A stretch of 64,000 nt of DNA from Thalassocella blandensis (GTDB lineage Bacteria > Pseudomonadota > Gammaproteobacteria > Pseudomonadales > Cellvibrionaceae), in NCBI GenBank assembly GCA_902141825.1, contig CABFPG010000003.1, positions 186,001 to 250,000 of the forward strand, in the 5' to 3' direction. Positions 48,847 through 63,303 of this stretch are shown piece by piece (position 1 is the stretch's first letter; each line of letters begins with the position of its first letter). The translations under genes and the position numbers were made by a program. The notes below the pieces were generated by a model. The model was not told the origin of the DNA. It saw nothing but the letters and a program-made list of their open reading frames with translations, and searched no databases.

Positions 48847-49866
48847 CTACTCTGCACCAAACAATGCAGTTGCGTCTAATCCCTGCTTTTCAAGAATGTC
48901 GCGCAGTCGACGCAAAGCTTCCACTTGAATCTGACGAACTCTTTCACGCGTCAAACCAATTTCGCGACCCACTTCTTCCAGAGTACTGGTTTCATGGCCA
49001 CGCAGCCCAAAACGTCGAGCCACTACTTCACGCTGTTTTTCACAAAGCTCATCCAGCCAGGAGTTCAAGCTAGCACTCAAGTCACTATCTTGAAGCAGCT
49101 GTACCGGATCAGATACTTGCTGATCGGGAACGGTATCAACCACTGTTTTGTCTGAAGATGGGCCAACGGCAACATCCATCGACGTGACACGTTCGTTAAG
49201 CGCCAACATTTTTTCAACGTCTTCTACCGGCTTATCCAGTAATTGCGCAATTTCTTCCGGCGAAGGCTCATGGTCCAGCTTCTGCGACAACTCACGAGCA
49301 GCACGAAGGTATACATTCAATTCCTTCACTACGTGAATCGGCAATCGAATAGTACGCGTCTGGTTCATGATGGCACGCTCAATGGTTTGACGAATCCACC
49401 AAGTTGCGTATGTAGAAAAGCGGAAGCCGCGTTCGGGGTCGAATTTTTCAACCGCACGAATTAAACCAAGGTTGCCCTCTTCAATAAGATCCAATAATGC
49501 CAATCCACGATTGACATACCGGCGGGATATTTTAACTACAAGACGCAGATTGCTTTCAATCATACGCTTGCGGGCACTTTCATCACCTTTTAAGGCTTTT
49601 CGCGCAAAATAGACTTCTTCTTCTGCGCTCAACAAAGGTGAAAAACCAATTTCGTTTAAATAAAGTTGAGTGGCATCCAGGTTTTTCTGATATGTATCTT
49701 CGCTCTCGATATCTTCCGAGGTATCCGCTTTGGCAGCTTTACGCTTACCCTTCGCTTGCACATCGTTATCACCAAGATCGTCGTCTTCAAAATCAGCATC
49801 GTTGTTTAACAAAACTGCATCAGAATCATCGTTCATTGAAACTATATCGAGCTCTTGTACAGACAT
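48847..49866 (-). CDS. rpoS: RNA polymerase sigma factor RpoS
   Basis: 339 residues from the ATG at 49866, which has GGGGAAGG about 6 bases upstream; a longer frame adds 11 Lys-rich residues. Sigma-70 regions in order: 1.2 ([19 protein letters not shown]), 2 ([20 protein letters not shown] and [16 protein letters not shown]), 3 and 4 ([20 protein letters not shown]). Master sigma factor for stationary phase and stress. The N-terminal 60 residues are acidic and species-specific (DDDSDAV..., [10 protein letters not shown]). It follows nlpD, whose coding region holds the main rpoS promoter in E. coli and Pseudomonas. Confidence 0.98.
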   Translation of the reverse strand: MSVQELDIVSMNDDSDAVLLNNDADFEDDDLGDNDVQAKGKRKAAKADTSEDIESEDTYQKNLDATQLYLNEIGFSPLLSAEEEVYFARKALKGDESARKRMIESNLRLVVKISRRYVNRGLALLDLIEEGNLGLIRAVEKFDPERGFRFSTYATWWIRQTIERAIMNQTRTIRLPIHVVKELNVYLRAARELSQKLDHEPSPEEIAQLLDKPVEDVEKMLALNERVTSMDVAVGPSSDKTVVDTVPDQQVSDPVQLLQDSDLSASLNSWLDELCEKQREVVARRFGLRGHETSTLEEVGREIGLTRERVRQIQVEALRRLRDILEKQGLDATALFGAE

Positions 49867-50052
49867 GACCTTCCCCTTTTTGACCTGTAGTTTTAGCAAC
49901 TTCTTCAGTGTCGCTTTTACTTCGCCTGCGTTACACGACCATTTAAGCTGTTAATTCATTAATAGCTTGTTTATTTAATTATTTGTCCCACTACGTTTCA
50001 CGGAACTGCTTCAAGTGTTTCGGCGCAAGACCGGAATTCTTGAATCACAAAT

Positions 50053-50844
50053 TTAACGACGGGGTAAATACTTCAGAGGGTCAACAGGTTTCCCATCGTA
50101 GCGAATCTCGAAATGCAGTTTTACCGAGTCTGTACCACTAGATCCCATTTCGGCGATTTTCTGCCCAATCTCCACTTTCTCACCTTCTTTCACCAGTAAG
50201 TTGTGGTTGTGGGCATATGCACTCAAATACTTTTCACTGTGTTTAACGATAATTAACTTGCCGTACCCCCGCAGCCCCTGACCGGAATACACCACCGTCC
50301 CAGAAGAAGCCGCAATGACAGGCTGCTCTAATTTCCCTTGAATATCAACACCCTTGTTTAAACCATTATTGGAGTAAAAAGTACTAATCAATTTTCCTTC
50401 TGAGGGCCATACCCATTTTTCATCTTTTTGCTCAGGTATGAGAGCTGGGGGTTCTGGTTCTACTGGCGTTTTATTTTTCGAACGTGCGCTTTTCGCTGGT
50501 TTGGGCTTTGGCGTAGCAGACGCCACCTTCCGTGGGGAGTTGGATACAGGCCGCGAGGTCGCCTGTTTTTCACTAAGCTGCAACACCTGACCGGGGTAAA
50601 TCGTATAGGAGGAACCTAACTGGTTGGATGCCGCTAACTTCCTATAGTCGAGATTATATCGCCAGGCGATGGAATACAGGGTTTCTCCCCTTGAGACAAC
50701 GTGTGTGGTGATTCGTTCTGAGGGCGGTTGCGACTTATCGTCGACTGGCGCGTAATAATTGGGACTTCCACAAGAAATCACACCCATAAGGGTGATCAAT
50801 ATAATTGACAGTTGACGTGCAAATTTTTCAATTGCCCGCTCCAT
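50053..50844 (-). CDS. nlpD: NlpD-type LysM/LytM lipoprotein, amidase activator
   Basis: 263 residues from the ATG at 50844, with GGGGTGG ahead; the longer frame adds ten residues before the signal peptide. Lipobox GVISC (Cys about 26), LysM domain (about 47-92; THVVSRGETLYSIAWRYNLD), Pro/Lys-rich linker, then a degenerate LytM domain (about 145-260). The metal-binding His is replaced (GLNKGVDIQG), as in E. coli NlpD, so it should activate the AmiC amidase at the septum and not cut peptidoglycan itself. Upstream of rpoS, as in most gammaproteobacteria. Confidence 0.95.
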   Translation of the reverse strand: MERAIEKFARQLSIILITLMGVISCGSPNYYAPVDDKSQPPSERITTHVVSRGETLYSIAWRYNLDYRKLAASNQLGSSYTIYPGQVLQLSEKQATSRPVSNSPRKVASATPKPKPAKSARSKNKTPVEPEPPALIPEQKDEKWVWPSEGKLISTFYSNNGLNKGVDIQGKLEQPVIAASSGTVVYSGQGLRGYGKLIIVKHSEKYLSAYAHNHNLLVKEGEKVEIGQKIAEMGSSGTDSVKLHFEIRYDGKPVDPLKYLPRR

Positions 50845-51010
50845 AGTCCACCCCAGCCTCGCGCTTTTGGACAAATCATAATCAAAACGTTTTAGAACAT
50901 TCAGTACTTAATAAACAAAATATATGATAAAAAAGTCTAATTCAAACAGGGAAAAATAAACCATTTCTTACACATTTCCGAACTTGCACCATGCTTTTAC
51001 TTAGCCAAGC

Positions 51011-51961
51011 CTATTGATTTGATCGATTCACTACCAATCTTTTTGCTATATATTCCGTAAAAAGTACTAAAAAAATGCCACCACAAGTAGATATCACGAC
51101 AAACCAGAACATCGTATCGGTTTGCGTCAAATCTTCAAAATTCCAGGGCCATACATTGCGCTGCACCAGTGGAACTTCGTCACCATGGCGATCTCGCATA
51201 GTCTGTAAAACCACTTTCCACGGCCAGGTGACGTTTAATGAACCGATCAAAAAACCAACAAGAAGTGCCAGTGTCTGTGTATAAAATCGATCTAACAGCC
51301 AGGAAAGAAAGCGAGAAAACACCAGTAAACCACTGATACACCCTGCAGCAAAACACCCTAAAGCCATAATATCCAACTCATTAATGGCCGCTAAAAATAC
51401 GGGGTATAAGCCCATTAGTAACAATAAAAAGCTACCTGAGATGCCTGGAAGAATCATTGCACAGATGGCAATAAAGCCTCCGAAGAACAACATAATAGGG
51501 GTTCCGGGGACCTGCGCCGGCTTCGCAAGTGATATGCCAACAACAATCAACGCGCCAATGGCGCATAAAACAAAATCTTTGACACGCCATTCAGGATGTT
51601 TTTTAAACAAAAGTATGATTGACGCCGCAATAAGGCCACTAAAAAAACCCCATACTATTAGCGGGTATGAATCTAAACAAAAACTAATTATTTGTGCAAA
51701 AGTCTTAATACTTATGAGAATTCCGACGAACAAACATACTAGGAAGGTTCCGTTAATATGACGCCAAAATTCTCCAAACCCTTGCTTAAACAACACCATT
51801 AGAGCAGCGGGTCCGATGTTTTTGAGCGAGTGGAGCAACTCATCGTAAATGCCGGTAATAAATGCAATGGTGCCACCTGAGACACCCGGAACCACATCTG
51901 CGGCGCCCATAGCCATACCGCGCACTAAAATCAGAGCATTTTCTTTAACAGATCTTGTCAT
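51011..51961 (-). CDS. DUF368 polytopic membrane protein
   Basis: 316 residues with about eight to nine hydrophobic segments. Two related motifs, GVSGGTIAFITGIYDELLHS near residue 30 and LPGISGSFLLLLMGLYPVFL near residue 175, suggest an internal duplication typical of DUF368. Members of this family have been linked to undecaprenyl-phosphate recycling in other bacteria; that role is family knowledge and not shown here. It lies between pcm and nlpD, a place not occupied by this gene in E. coli or Pseudomonas as I remember them. Confidence 0.92.
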   Translation of the reverse strand: MTRSVKENALILVRGMAMGAADVVPGVSGGTIAFITGIYDELLHSLKNIGPAALMVLFKQGFGEFWRHINGTFLVCLFVGILISIKTFAQIISFCLDSYPLIVWGFFSGLIAASIILLFKKHPEWRVKDFVLCAIGALIVVGISLAKPAQVPGTPIMLFFGGFIAICAMILPGISGSFLLLLMGLYPVFLAAINELDIMALGCFAAGCISGLLVFSRFLSWLLDRFYTQTLALLVGFLIGSLNVTWPWKVVLQTMRDRHGDEVPLVQRNVWPWNFEDLTQTDTMFWFVVISTCGGIFLVLFTEYIAKRLVVNRSNQ

Positions 51962-51983
51962 TTTATATTAGGTACGTTGGAAT

Positions 51984-52655
51984 TTATCGAGTCACGCCTG
52001 ATAACAGGGGAACAAATCGGACGGGTTCAAGAATTTGCGTGCGAAACTTATCATCTTCACCCTCTCGAACAATGAGTTGCAGGTGCTGCTCATCAGCTCC
52101 TACAGGAATCACCAATACCCCATTTGGGGCAAGCTGATCGAGCAAACCCTGAGGCACGGAACGGGGAGCTGCGGTAGAAATTATACCGTTAAACAAACCG
52201 GCATCGGGCCACCCAAAGCCTCCATCGGCATGCTTTAACTGGACATTTCGCAGCCCCAGTGTTCGCAATCTCTCACGCGCTTTATCCTGCAGGGGTTTGA
52301 TACGCTCAACACTCAAGACTTCTGGAATCAGCTGTGCCAAGATCGATGTCTGGTAGCCAGAACCGGTCCCAACTTCTAAAACACGATCGAGTTTGCCTGC
52401 CGCACCGAGGAGTATTTCCGTCATACGGGCCACAATGTAGGGCTGTGACAATGTTTGGCCGTAGCCAATAGGAAGTGCGGTGTCTTCATATGCACGATGT
52501 GAAAGTGCTTCATCAAGAAATAGGTGACGAGGCGTATTTCCCATCACATCAAGCACTTCCTGACTGCTTACCCCTTGATCAATCAGTCGCTGAATCAATC
52601 GGTCGCGGGTGCGCTTGGACGTCATCCCGATCCCTTCAAGAGTTAAACTATTCAC
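51984..52655 (-). CDS. pcm: Protein-L-isoaspartate O-methyltransferase
   Basis: 223 residues. SAM-binding motif [16 protein letters not shown] (about 90-105), N-terminal substrate loop [22 protein letters not shown] (about 58-79) and post-motif [17 protein letters not shown]. The enzyme methylates isoaspartyl residues to start repair of aged proteins. It follows truD on the minus strand with a 72-base gap. In many relatives surE lies between truD and pcm; no surE is present here. Confidence 0.97.
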   Translation of the reverse strand: MNSLTLEGIGMTSKRTRDRLIQRLIDQGVSSQEVLDVMGNTPRHLFLDEALSHRAYEDTALPIGYGQTLSQPYIVARMTEILLGAAGKLDRVLEVGTGSGYQTSILAQLIPEVLSVERIKPLQDKARERLRTLGLRNVQLKHADGGFGWPDAGLFNGIISTAAPRSVPQGLLDQLAPNGVLVIPVGADEQHLQLIVREGEDDKFRTQILEPVRFVPLLSGVTR

Positions 52656-52727
52656 TACACCCCCAAATCAAAATGTGCTTTTCATAATTGTAATGGCGCA
52701 CAAGTGCCTGGCGAAAATATAGCACAA

Positions 52728-53711
52728 TCATCGCAGAGACTGATTATTTAATCGTGCAATTTCTCTTAAAATTACCGTTGCATAGGCACCTGCCGGCAGG
52801 GTGAAACTCAAGGTCAAGGTATTTTCAATCTGTTCCCATGAGAATGCCTCAGGCTTAAGCACCAAACTTCTGCGCTCCTGCGACAAGCCACAATGCTCCA
52901 GTTTTTCACACCAACTGGTGTACGCTTCCAGAATTCCTGATTCAAACTCAAGACAGGAACCTGAAGCCGCATTTCTCCCCCGCCCCCACAATGGTGCACT
53001 TGGCTGATCATCCAGCACCACTTCACCATCCAGCTTAGCTTGCCAGTTACCGGCTTTAACTCTTTCGCTAAGGATAAGATTGAACAGGTATGATCTGGCG
53101 GCAGACATCACCACAGATTTTAGGGACCGCCCTTTAGGCATTTTGCCTTCGGTCACCCAACGTTCCACTAGAGCAATGTTATTTCCGTCATGCCCAAAAC
53201 GCTGATCACCAAAATAATTTGGGACTCCCTCTTTCGATACTGTGTCCAACCGCTCAGACACTTCAACGGACGCCGGAAGTTCACGCAAAGCAATTACAAA
53301 ACTATTCGACTGATGCATACCTCGTCGAAGTTTCTGCCTGTGACGCCCACTCTGCAAAACCTTGACATTAATATCGCTCGTCGCAATAAACGCCTGCCAG
53401 TCCGGTTCACCAGAATAACGAGGCAAATACAGGCTAAACCACTGCGAGGTAATCGCATTGCGATCCTTCATTCCGCTAAAACCAACATCCATGGATTTAA
53501 TCGAGAAATACTTGGCCAGCTTGTCCGCCACCCACTGTGTATTTTCGCCAGTTTTTTCTATATGAACATACAAGTGCTCCCCTTCTCCTTCAGGGGTAAA
53601 GCCCAGGTTTTCTCTCACGATAAAGTCAGCGGCCTCTTTACGAAACACAGCAGTATGGGTTGGCTCTCCATGTGCGAAAGCGAAATTAAGCGAATGGGTC
53701 ATAGATGTCAT
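52728..53711 (-). CDS. truD: tRNA pseudouridine(13) synthase TruD
   Basis: 327 residues, a little shorter than E. coli TruD (349). GFSGMKDRNAITSQWFSLY (about 79-97) contains the catalytic Asp in the KDR motif, and PNYFGDQRFGHDGNN is the second family signature. It converts U13 of tRNA-Glu to pseudouridine. The start codon at 53711 lies 6 bases from the ispF stop, so both are co-transcribed. An alternative ATG three codons later is possible. Confidence 0.96.
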   Translation of the reverse strand: MTSMTHSLNFAFAHGEPTHTAVFRKEAADFIVRENLGFTPEGEGEHLYVHIEKTGENTQWVADKLAKYFSIKSMDVGFSGMKDRNAITSQWFSLYLPRYSGEPDWQAFIATSDINVKVLQSGRHRQKLRRGMHQSNSFVIALRELPASVEVSERLDTVSKEGVPNYFGDQRFGHDGNNIALVERWVTEGKMPKGRSLKSVVMSAARSYLFNLILSERVKAGNWQAKLDGEVVLDDQPSAPLWGRGRNAASGSCLEFESGILEAYTSWCEKLEHCGLSQERRSLVLKPEAFSWEQIENTLTLSFTLPAGAYATVILREIARLNNQSLR

Positions 53712-53717
53712 CAGATA

Positions 53718-54194
53718 TTAATTGGAGTGTAGCAATAAGACTGTTGCCAATGCGCTAATCCCTTCTTCCCGGCCATTGAAGCCAAGTTTTTCAGTAGTGG
53801 TCGCTTTGACGTTGATATTGCCAATTTCAGTATTGAGTTCTTCTGCGATAGCATTGCGCATATCCTGAATATGCGGTGCCATCTTGGGTGCTTGCGCAAT
53901 GATCGTCATGTCAGCATTTGCCAGCACATACCCCAAAGCGCGAACTTTGGCATAAACCATTCGCAACAGCACTCGGCTGTTAGCATTGCTGTATTGGGGG
54001 TCATTATCGGGAAAGTGATGGCCAATATCTCCCAGTGCCGCGGCGCCCAGCAAGGCATCGCAAAGGGCGTGCAGCAGCACATCGCCATCGGAATGAGCAA
54101 TCAGTCCACGCGTAAAGGGAATTGCGACACCGCCGATAATGATTTTGTCACCATCTCCAAATTTATGTACGTCAAAACCCTGACCAATTCTCAC
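53718..54194 (-). CDS. ispF: 2-C-methyl-D-erythritol 2,4-cyclodiphosphate synthase
   Basis: 158 residues, standard length. Fifth enzyme of the MEP isoprenoid pathway; forms a trimer with zinc in the active site. Visible: [12 protein letters not shown] (zinc ligands Asp and His), [30 protein letters not shown], and the C-terminal [16 protein letters not shown]. It follows ispD by 66 bases, the usual arrangement, and is followed directly by truD. Confidence 0.98.
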   Translation of the reverse strand: MRIGQGFDVHKFGDGDKIIIGGVAIPFTRGLIAHSDGDVLLHALCDALLGAAALGDIGHHFPDNDPQYSNANSRVLLRMVYAKVRALGYVLANADMTIIAQAPKMAPHIQDMRNAIAEELNTEIGNINVKATTTEKLGFNGREEGISALATVLLLHSN

Positions 54195-54260
54195 AAGTTC
54201 TATTCTCTTTTCTTTTATTTTCTTTGTTCTGTGGGCGATTAATTGTATTTCTATTTCATT

Positions 54261-55007
54261 TTACTGCGAAAGCAAAATCTGCTCAGCCCAAATCAGATCT
54301 TCCGCATAAGTAATCTTAATATTGTCTCGCCGATCACTCACCACCATCACCCGTCCACCATAATTTTCAACAGCAGAGGCTTCATCGGTCACAGGAATAT
54401 CTCTTGCATGGCAAGCTTCAATCGCCTCGAACAAATAATCCAGCGGGAAAAGCTGCGGTGTATGTGCCAACCAAAGTTCACTTCGATCTTCGGTCGCAGT
54501 GACAATATTGTTTTGAGAAGCACGCTTTACCGTATCAGATACAGGGCACGCGAGAATAGCGCCCTGCACATGCCACTCTTTTACCGTCTTGTTCTGATTT
54601 TTTTCATCCTGCTCGAACGACGCTACCTTGGCAATCAGATCCTGGATTTTTTCATTGCTGACACAGGGCCGTGCAGCGTCATGCACCAACGCCCAACTCG
54701 GTTGTTCCCCATTTACCAACTGCTTACGACAGAAACTCAATGCATTTTTTACCGACAAACTGCGATCCGGTCCTCCAGTAACGGTATACACCCTATCCGC
54801 TTTCGCAGAACGAGTGTGCTTCCACCACTGATCATCCTCGCTGACAGCAACGACCACGGCTGAAACTTCTGGCACAGCCAGCAATTTTTCAAGCGTTATA
54901 TCAATAATAGATTTTTCGCCGATACGTAAATACTGCTTTGGAGTTTCGGACATCATGCGACTGCCAGAGCCGGCAGCGGGAACTATTGCGATGATATTAG
55001 CATTCAT
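54261..55007 (-). CDS. ispD: 2-C-methyl-D-erythritol 4-phosphate cytidylyltransferase
   Basis: 248 residues. Third enzyme of the MEP pathway: couples CTP to methylerythritol phosphate. The nucleotide-binding N-terminus IAIVPAAGSGSRM followed by KQYLRIGEKSIID, the WALVHDAARPCVS segment and HTPQLFPLDYLFEAI are typical. A slightly longer loop (about 145-165; EQDEKNQNKTVKEWHV) is seen compared with E. coli IspD. The gene sits between ftsB and ispF, the conserved order. Confidence 0.97.
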   Translation of the reverse strand: MNANIIAIVPAAGSGSRMMSETPKQYLRIGEKSIIDITLEKLLAVPEVSAVVVAVSEDDQWWKHTRSAKADRVYTVTGGPDRSLSVKNALSFCRKQLVNGEQPSWALVHDAARPCVSNEKIQDLIAKVASFEQDEKNQNKTVKEWHVQGAILACPVSDTVKRASQNNIVTATEDRSELWLAHTPQLFPLDYLFEAIEACHARDIPVTDEASAVENYGGRVMVVSDRRDNIKITYAEDLIWAEQILLSQ

Positions 55008-55030
55008 GGATGGCCCTCTCTGTTATGAGA

Positions 55031-55312
55031 TTATTGATTCTCTTCATCCACAATCATGAAGAAAGTTTCACCTTCCTTGATCATTCCCATCTGACTGCGC
55101 GCACGCGCTTCTATACCGTCCGTGCCATTTTTCAAAGATTCCACTTCAGCGGCCAATAAACGATTACGCTCTTTCAATCTTTGATTTTCAGCCTGCTGTT
55201 TTTCAATTTGATCTTTCAGACGGACAACATGGGCAATACTGCCATCGCCTATCCAGAGTCGATATTGCAGCGCCACGACTATGATGATGAGAATTGTGAC
55301 TAGGACTTTCAT
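55031..55312 (-). CDS. ftsB: Cell division protein FtsB
   Basis: 93 residues. One membrane segment (about 2-19; VLVTILIIIVVALQYRLWIG), then a coiled coil (about 28-65; QIEKQQAENQRLKERNRLLA) and a short periplasmic tail containing the conserved GTDGIEARARSQMGMIKEGE. It joins FtsL and FtsQ in the division complex that activates septal wall synthesis. It is located between eno and ispD, as in E. coli and Pseudomonas. Confidence 0.97.
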   Translation of the reverse strand: MKVLVTILIIIVVALQYRLWIGDGSIAHVVRLKDQIEKQQAENQRLKERNRLLAAEVESLKNGTDGIEARARSQMGMIKEGETFFMIVDEENQ

Positions 55313-55460
55313 ATGACAGGGGCACCTGTTTGAATTTGCACTGCAATTTTGTCATGTCGCACTGCTACGTTCGAGTGAGTTACCCTCTAATGGCTACAGA
55401 AGGGTATCCCTTCTGTAGCATAACGCAGTATTAAGTTCTAAGTTAATCAAAAACAGACGA

Positions 55461-56780
<1,320 letters not shown>

Positions 56781-56875
56781 TTAAGTGTGCTCTATGTAAA
56801 AAGCGCATTTCCATTGAGCTTAACGCTCAGAAATGTCTTTTACGTGTCACTCGTACTTATTTTTATTATTCGAGC

Positions 56876-57793
<918 letters not shown>

Positions 57794-57812
57794 TCAGACC
57801 TTTTTTTATTTA

Positions 57813-59909
<2,097 letters not shown>

Positions 59910-61226
59910 TTAATCGGGGTATCGCCAGGAAAACTGCCAGCCAGCCTGACTTGGCTGGGCAGAATTCTGAGAGGCAGAGTTTATGCAGGAAAATACGTCC
60001 CCGACAGCAGCTATTTGGCCATCGGCATACACCAATGGCACTCGATCGCGTAACCACGGCTCAACATTGAACTCCTGGAACAATTTTTTAAGGGTTTGTG
60101 AATGCTTTCGTCCCACCGGATGACAACGCTCCCCCCCCTGACGAAACATGATGGTAAACCCGGAAGCGGCAGGCACCCCCTCTTCAAGTGAGAGTACAGA
60201 GCCATCTGGCAGCTTCAGGGGGCGATCACCCTTCCAGCGAATCTCACCCGCGGGCAAACTTGGATCAAGCCTGGAAAACAAATAGAGTCGCTGCCGGAAA
60301 CGTCGCACCTCGCACTGCCCCCAGGCAAGCTGCGCTTCACTATCCACACCACTGCGTATTAGCCGTTCCAACTGATCCAGGTGCTTATTGTCCGGCGCAG
60401 AGAATCCACATTGAGCAACCCACTGGCGAACTACATGCTTGCGACGCTCAAAACGAAAACCTTCTAATACCTCCAGTGCGAGACTCTGCCCTAATCTGGC
60501 GGATTGAACATCGCATAGATCCAGATCTGCACGGGCATATTCAGCTAAAAGAGCATCAGCTTCACTTAGCCATTGCGCCGTTTGCTGCATCCGGGTGTTA
60601 CTTCCCGGCCAGCGGGACTGTATTAGCGGCATGACCTGATGCCTGAGAAAATTGCGGTCAAATTGCGGGTTTTGGTTGCTTTCATCTTCCACCCAGCGCA
60701 AATCATTTTGCTGCGCATAGCTTTCCAGCTGAACACGAGGAATAGCCAAGAGCGGTCGCACTATTGCCCCTCGGCCCAGCGCCCTGCTGCGATTCATTGC
60801 CGTTAAACCTCGCAAGCCCGCGCCGCGCACCAGGCGAAACATCAAAGTTTCTGCCTGATCGTCCGCATGGTGACCACAGAGCAAGATATCCTGCTCTTTC
60901 ACAACACTTTCAAACTCCGCGTAACGCGCTTCTCTGGCGGCATGCTCCAGCCCCGCGCCAGCAGCTCGCACCTCAACGCGACGGCATACGATTTCCACAC
61001 CCAGCGCGTTAGCGGTCTGCTCACAATGCGCCTGCCAATGATTAGATGCTGGAGAAAGCTGATGATTCACATGAATAGCCTGAAGGGGAAATCGTGTGTC
61101 AGAAATGGAAGCTAAGGCATGCAGTAACACCGTCGAATCCAGCCCACCACTATAGCCAACCCAGACTGTTGTTTGCTGCGTTAAATACGGCCCAATTTCT
61201 TGTAGAATGTGCTGAGTTATCGTCAT
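59910..61226 (-). CDS. tilS: tRNA(Ile)-lysidine synthase
   Basis: 438 residues from the ATG at 61226 (MTITQHILQEIG); a longer frame reaches into the divergent peptidase gene. The PP-loop ATPase motif VWVGYSGGLDSTVLLHAL and later LLCGHHADDQAETLMFRLVRGAGLRGL are diagnostic, and C-terminal TilS domains follow (about 250-435). It modifies C34 of tRNA-Ile(CAU) to lysidine so that the tRNA reads AUA. In Pseudomonas it lies between accA and pyrG; accA is absent here. Only about 7 bases separate its start from that of the divergent S9 peptidase gene. Confidence 0.95.
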   Translation of the reverse strand: MTITQHILQEIGPYLTQQTTVWVGYSGGLDSTVLLHALASISDTRFPLQAIHVNHQLSPASNHWQAHCEQTANALGVEIVCRRVEVRAAGAGLEHAAREARYAEFESVVKEQDILLCGHHADDQAETLMFRLVRGAGLRGLTAMNRSRALGRGAIVRPLLAIPRVQLESYAQQNDLRWVEDESNQNPQFDRNFLRHQVMPLIQSRWPGSNTRMQQTAQWLSEADALLAEYARADLDLCDVQSARLGQSLALEVLEGFRFERRKHVVRQWVAQCGFSAPDNKHLDQLERLIRSGVDSEAQLAWGQCEVRRFRQRLYLFSRLDPSLPAGEIRWKGDRPLKLPDGSVLSLEEGVPAASGFTIMFRQGGERCHPVGRKHSQTLKKLFQEFNVEPWLRDRVPLVYADGQIAAVGDVFSCINSASQNSAQPSQAGWQFSWRYPD

Positions 61227-61233
61227 TATCTTT

Positions 61234-63264
61234 ATGAATTCGTTGTTAGAGTATGCTATGAAAGACACCATTTCGCAGGACAATCAACGCTCCACCTCAG
61301 CCCCTTCTTTGCAGATAAGACCCTATGGCAGCTGGTCCTCATCCATATCCGCCGATTTAGTGGCAGGAAAAACACCGCGTATCAGTGAAGCCCGTATTTT
61401 CGATGACAGAATATTCTGGCTGGAAACACGTCCGGATGAAAAAGGCCGTGTCGCCATTATGATGCACCAGAACGGTCGCAACCAGTGTATTTTACCCTTG
61501 CCACTGAGTGCTAAATCCAAAGCACATGAGTATGGCGGCGGCAGTTATGTTATCAAAGATTCGATGGTCTATTTCGTTCTAGCGGATGATCAGCGAATAT
61601 ACGCAGGTGATTTCAGTCTTGATGTTTTTGAACCCATAGCGTTAACCCCGGATGATGGCCGTCGATATGCGGATCTTCGAATCGATACTCAACGCCAGCA
61701 ACTCATTGCCATTTGTGAAGAGCACGGAGAGAGCGTTAAAAATTACCTGGTAAGTATCCCGCTGGTGAATCCAGAGCTCCAGGTCACCACACTGACAAGC
61801 GGACATGATTTTTATTCCAACCCGGAAATTTCACCTGACGGCAAGCAGCTCTGCTGGCTCACGTGGGACCACCCGAACATGCCGTGGGACAATTCAGAGC
61901 TGTGGCTGGCAGACCTGACCGATACAAACCAGACGCTCACACTGCAAAATATTCGCAAAGTCGCCGGCAATGGAAATGAGAGCCTTTTTCAGCCTCAATT
62001 TTCTCCAGAGGGAGATCTGGTGTTTGTGTCAGATCATGACAACTGGTGGAATATTTACCGGATACATCAGCAGGCATTAGCAACACAAGACACAACGGCC
62101 GAGCAACTCACGCAACTTAAAGGTGAATGCGCAACGCCACAGTGGACCTTCGCCATGTCCACCTACACGTTTATTGATCCGCAAACTATATTGCTCACCT
62201 ACACCGCTAACGGCGCCTGGCAACTATGCACATTGCATTGCGATACCCGAACCATTACGCCTTTCGCCAGCGAATGCTCAACAATAGAAAGTGTTCATGC
62301 GCAGAATGGGCATGCCGTCTATATTGGTGCCACCCCGACGCAAAGCGCTAACGTGTATCACATACATGAACAACACCATCGTCCACTAAGAGAGTCGCAA
62401 TCTCTGGTTGATCCCAAAGAATTTTCCATACCTCAGAACCTGGAATTTCCCACCAGCCACAAGCAGACAGCGTATGTTTTATTTTACCCCCCACACAACC
62501 AGCATTTTCAAAGCATGAACGAACTTCCTCCGCTTATCGTCTTAAGTCACGGCGGCCCGACCGGAGCATCCGAAAGTGATCTGAATTATAAAATTCAGTT
62601 TTGGACAAACCGAGGGTTTGCGGTAGCCGATGTCAACTATCGAGGAAGTACTGGTTTTGGCCGGAAATACCGTCGGAGTTTATATCCGAATTGGGGAGAA
62701 TTTGATGTCGATGATGTCTGCAATGTTGTGGACTTTCTGAGTCAGCAAAAGTTAATTGATGCTAAGCGATGCGTAATAAAAGGAGGCAGTGCTGGCGGCT
62801 ACACCACCTTAGCAGCTCTGGCCTTTCGCGATACTTTCGCCGCCGGAGTGAGCCTTTATGGCATTGGCGATTTAGAAATGCTGGCCACCGATACACATAA
62901 GTTTGAAGCACGCTATTTAGACCAGCTAGTTGGACCATATCCGGACCAAAAAGCAGTTTATCTGGAGCGCTCCCCCATTTATAAAGTGGATCAGATCAAC
63001 TGCCCTCTACTGGTTTTTCAAGGTTTACAAGATAAAGTCGTGCCACCTAATCAGGCACAACGTATGGTGGACGCAGCCCGAGAAAAAGGTCTGCCTGTGG
63101 CCTATGTTACCTATGCCGATGAAGCTCACGGCTTTCGAGATGCCGCATCCATCGAACATATGCTGGATAGTGAATTACAATTCTATGCACATATTTTTGA
63201 CTTCCCTCAACCAGAAGCGGTTATTGAAAAACTAAATATCAGCAATTTCCCTCAACCCAAATAA
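61234..63264 (+). CDS. S9-family (prolyl oligopeptidase-type) peptidase
   Basis: 676 residues, no signal peptide. An N-terminal beta-propeller (about 20-400) precedes an alpha/beta-hydrolase domain (about 415-665). The catalytic triad is visible: Ser in KGGSAGGYTTLAAL (about 521), Asp in FQGLQDKVVPP (about 602) and His in DEAHGFRDA (about 634). The oxyanion region LSHGGPTGASES and VNYRGSTGFGRKYR are also typical of acylaminoacyl- or dipeptidyl-peptidase-like members. It should cleave short peptides in the cytoplasm. The ATG at 61258 is an alternative start (668 residues). Confidence 0.93.
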   Translation: MNSLLEYAMKDTISQDNQRSTSAPSLQIRPYGSWSSSISADLVAGKTPRISEARIFDDRIFWLETRPDEKGRVAIMMHQNGRNQCILPLPLSAKSKAHEYGGGSYVIKDSMVYFVLADDQRIYAGDFSLDVFEPIALTPDDGRRYADLRIDTQRQQLIAICEEHGESVKNYLVSIPLVNPELQVTTLTSGHDFYSNPEISPDGKQLCWLTWDHPNMPWDNSELWLADLTDTNQTLTLQNIRKVAGNGNESLFQPQFSPEGDLVFVSDHDNWWNIYRIHQQALATQDTTAEQLTQLKGECATPQWTFAMSTYTFIDPQTILLTYTANGAWQLCTLHCDTRTITPFASECSTIESVHAQNGHAVYIGATPTQSANVYHIHEQHHRPLRESQSLVDPKEFSIPQNLEFPTSHKQTAYVLFYPPHNQHFQSMNELPPLIVLSHGGPTGASESDLNYKIQFWTNRGFAVADVNYRGSTGFGRKYRRSLYPNWGEFDVDDVCNVVDFLSQQKLIDAKRCVIKGGSAGGYTTLAALAFRDTFAAGVSLYGIGDLEMLATDTHKFEARYLDQLVGPYPDQKAVYLERSPIYKVDQINCPLLVFQGLQDKVVPPNQAQRMVDAAREKGLPVAYVTYADEAHGFRDAASIEHMLDSELQFYAHIFDFPQPEAVIEKLNISNFPQPK

Positions 63265-63271
63265 ATAAACA

Positions 63272-63303
63272 ATAAGTCAGTGCCGACTTATACAGGAACC
63301 TGT
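63272..63303 (+). terminator. Paired hairpins after the S9 peptidase gene
   Basis: ATAAGTC (63272-63278) pairs with GACTTAT (63285-63291) over a 6-base loop, directly followed by ACAGG/CCTGT (63292-63303). No T-run is present, so these may stabilise or end the transcript. The remaining 250 bases before greB show no gene. Confidence 0.4.

Noticed and set aside
53190-53732. Plus-strand frame of 180 residues
   Set aside because: Fully antisense to truD, which has all its family motifs.
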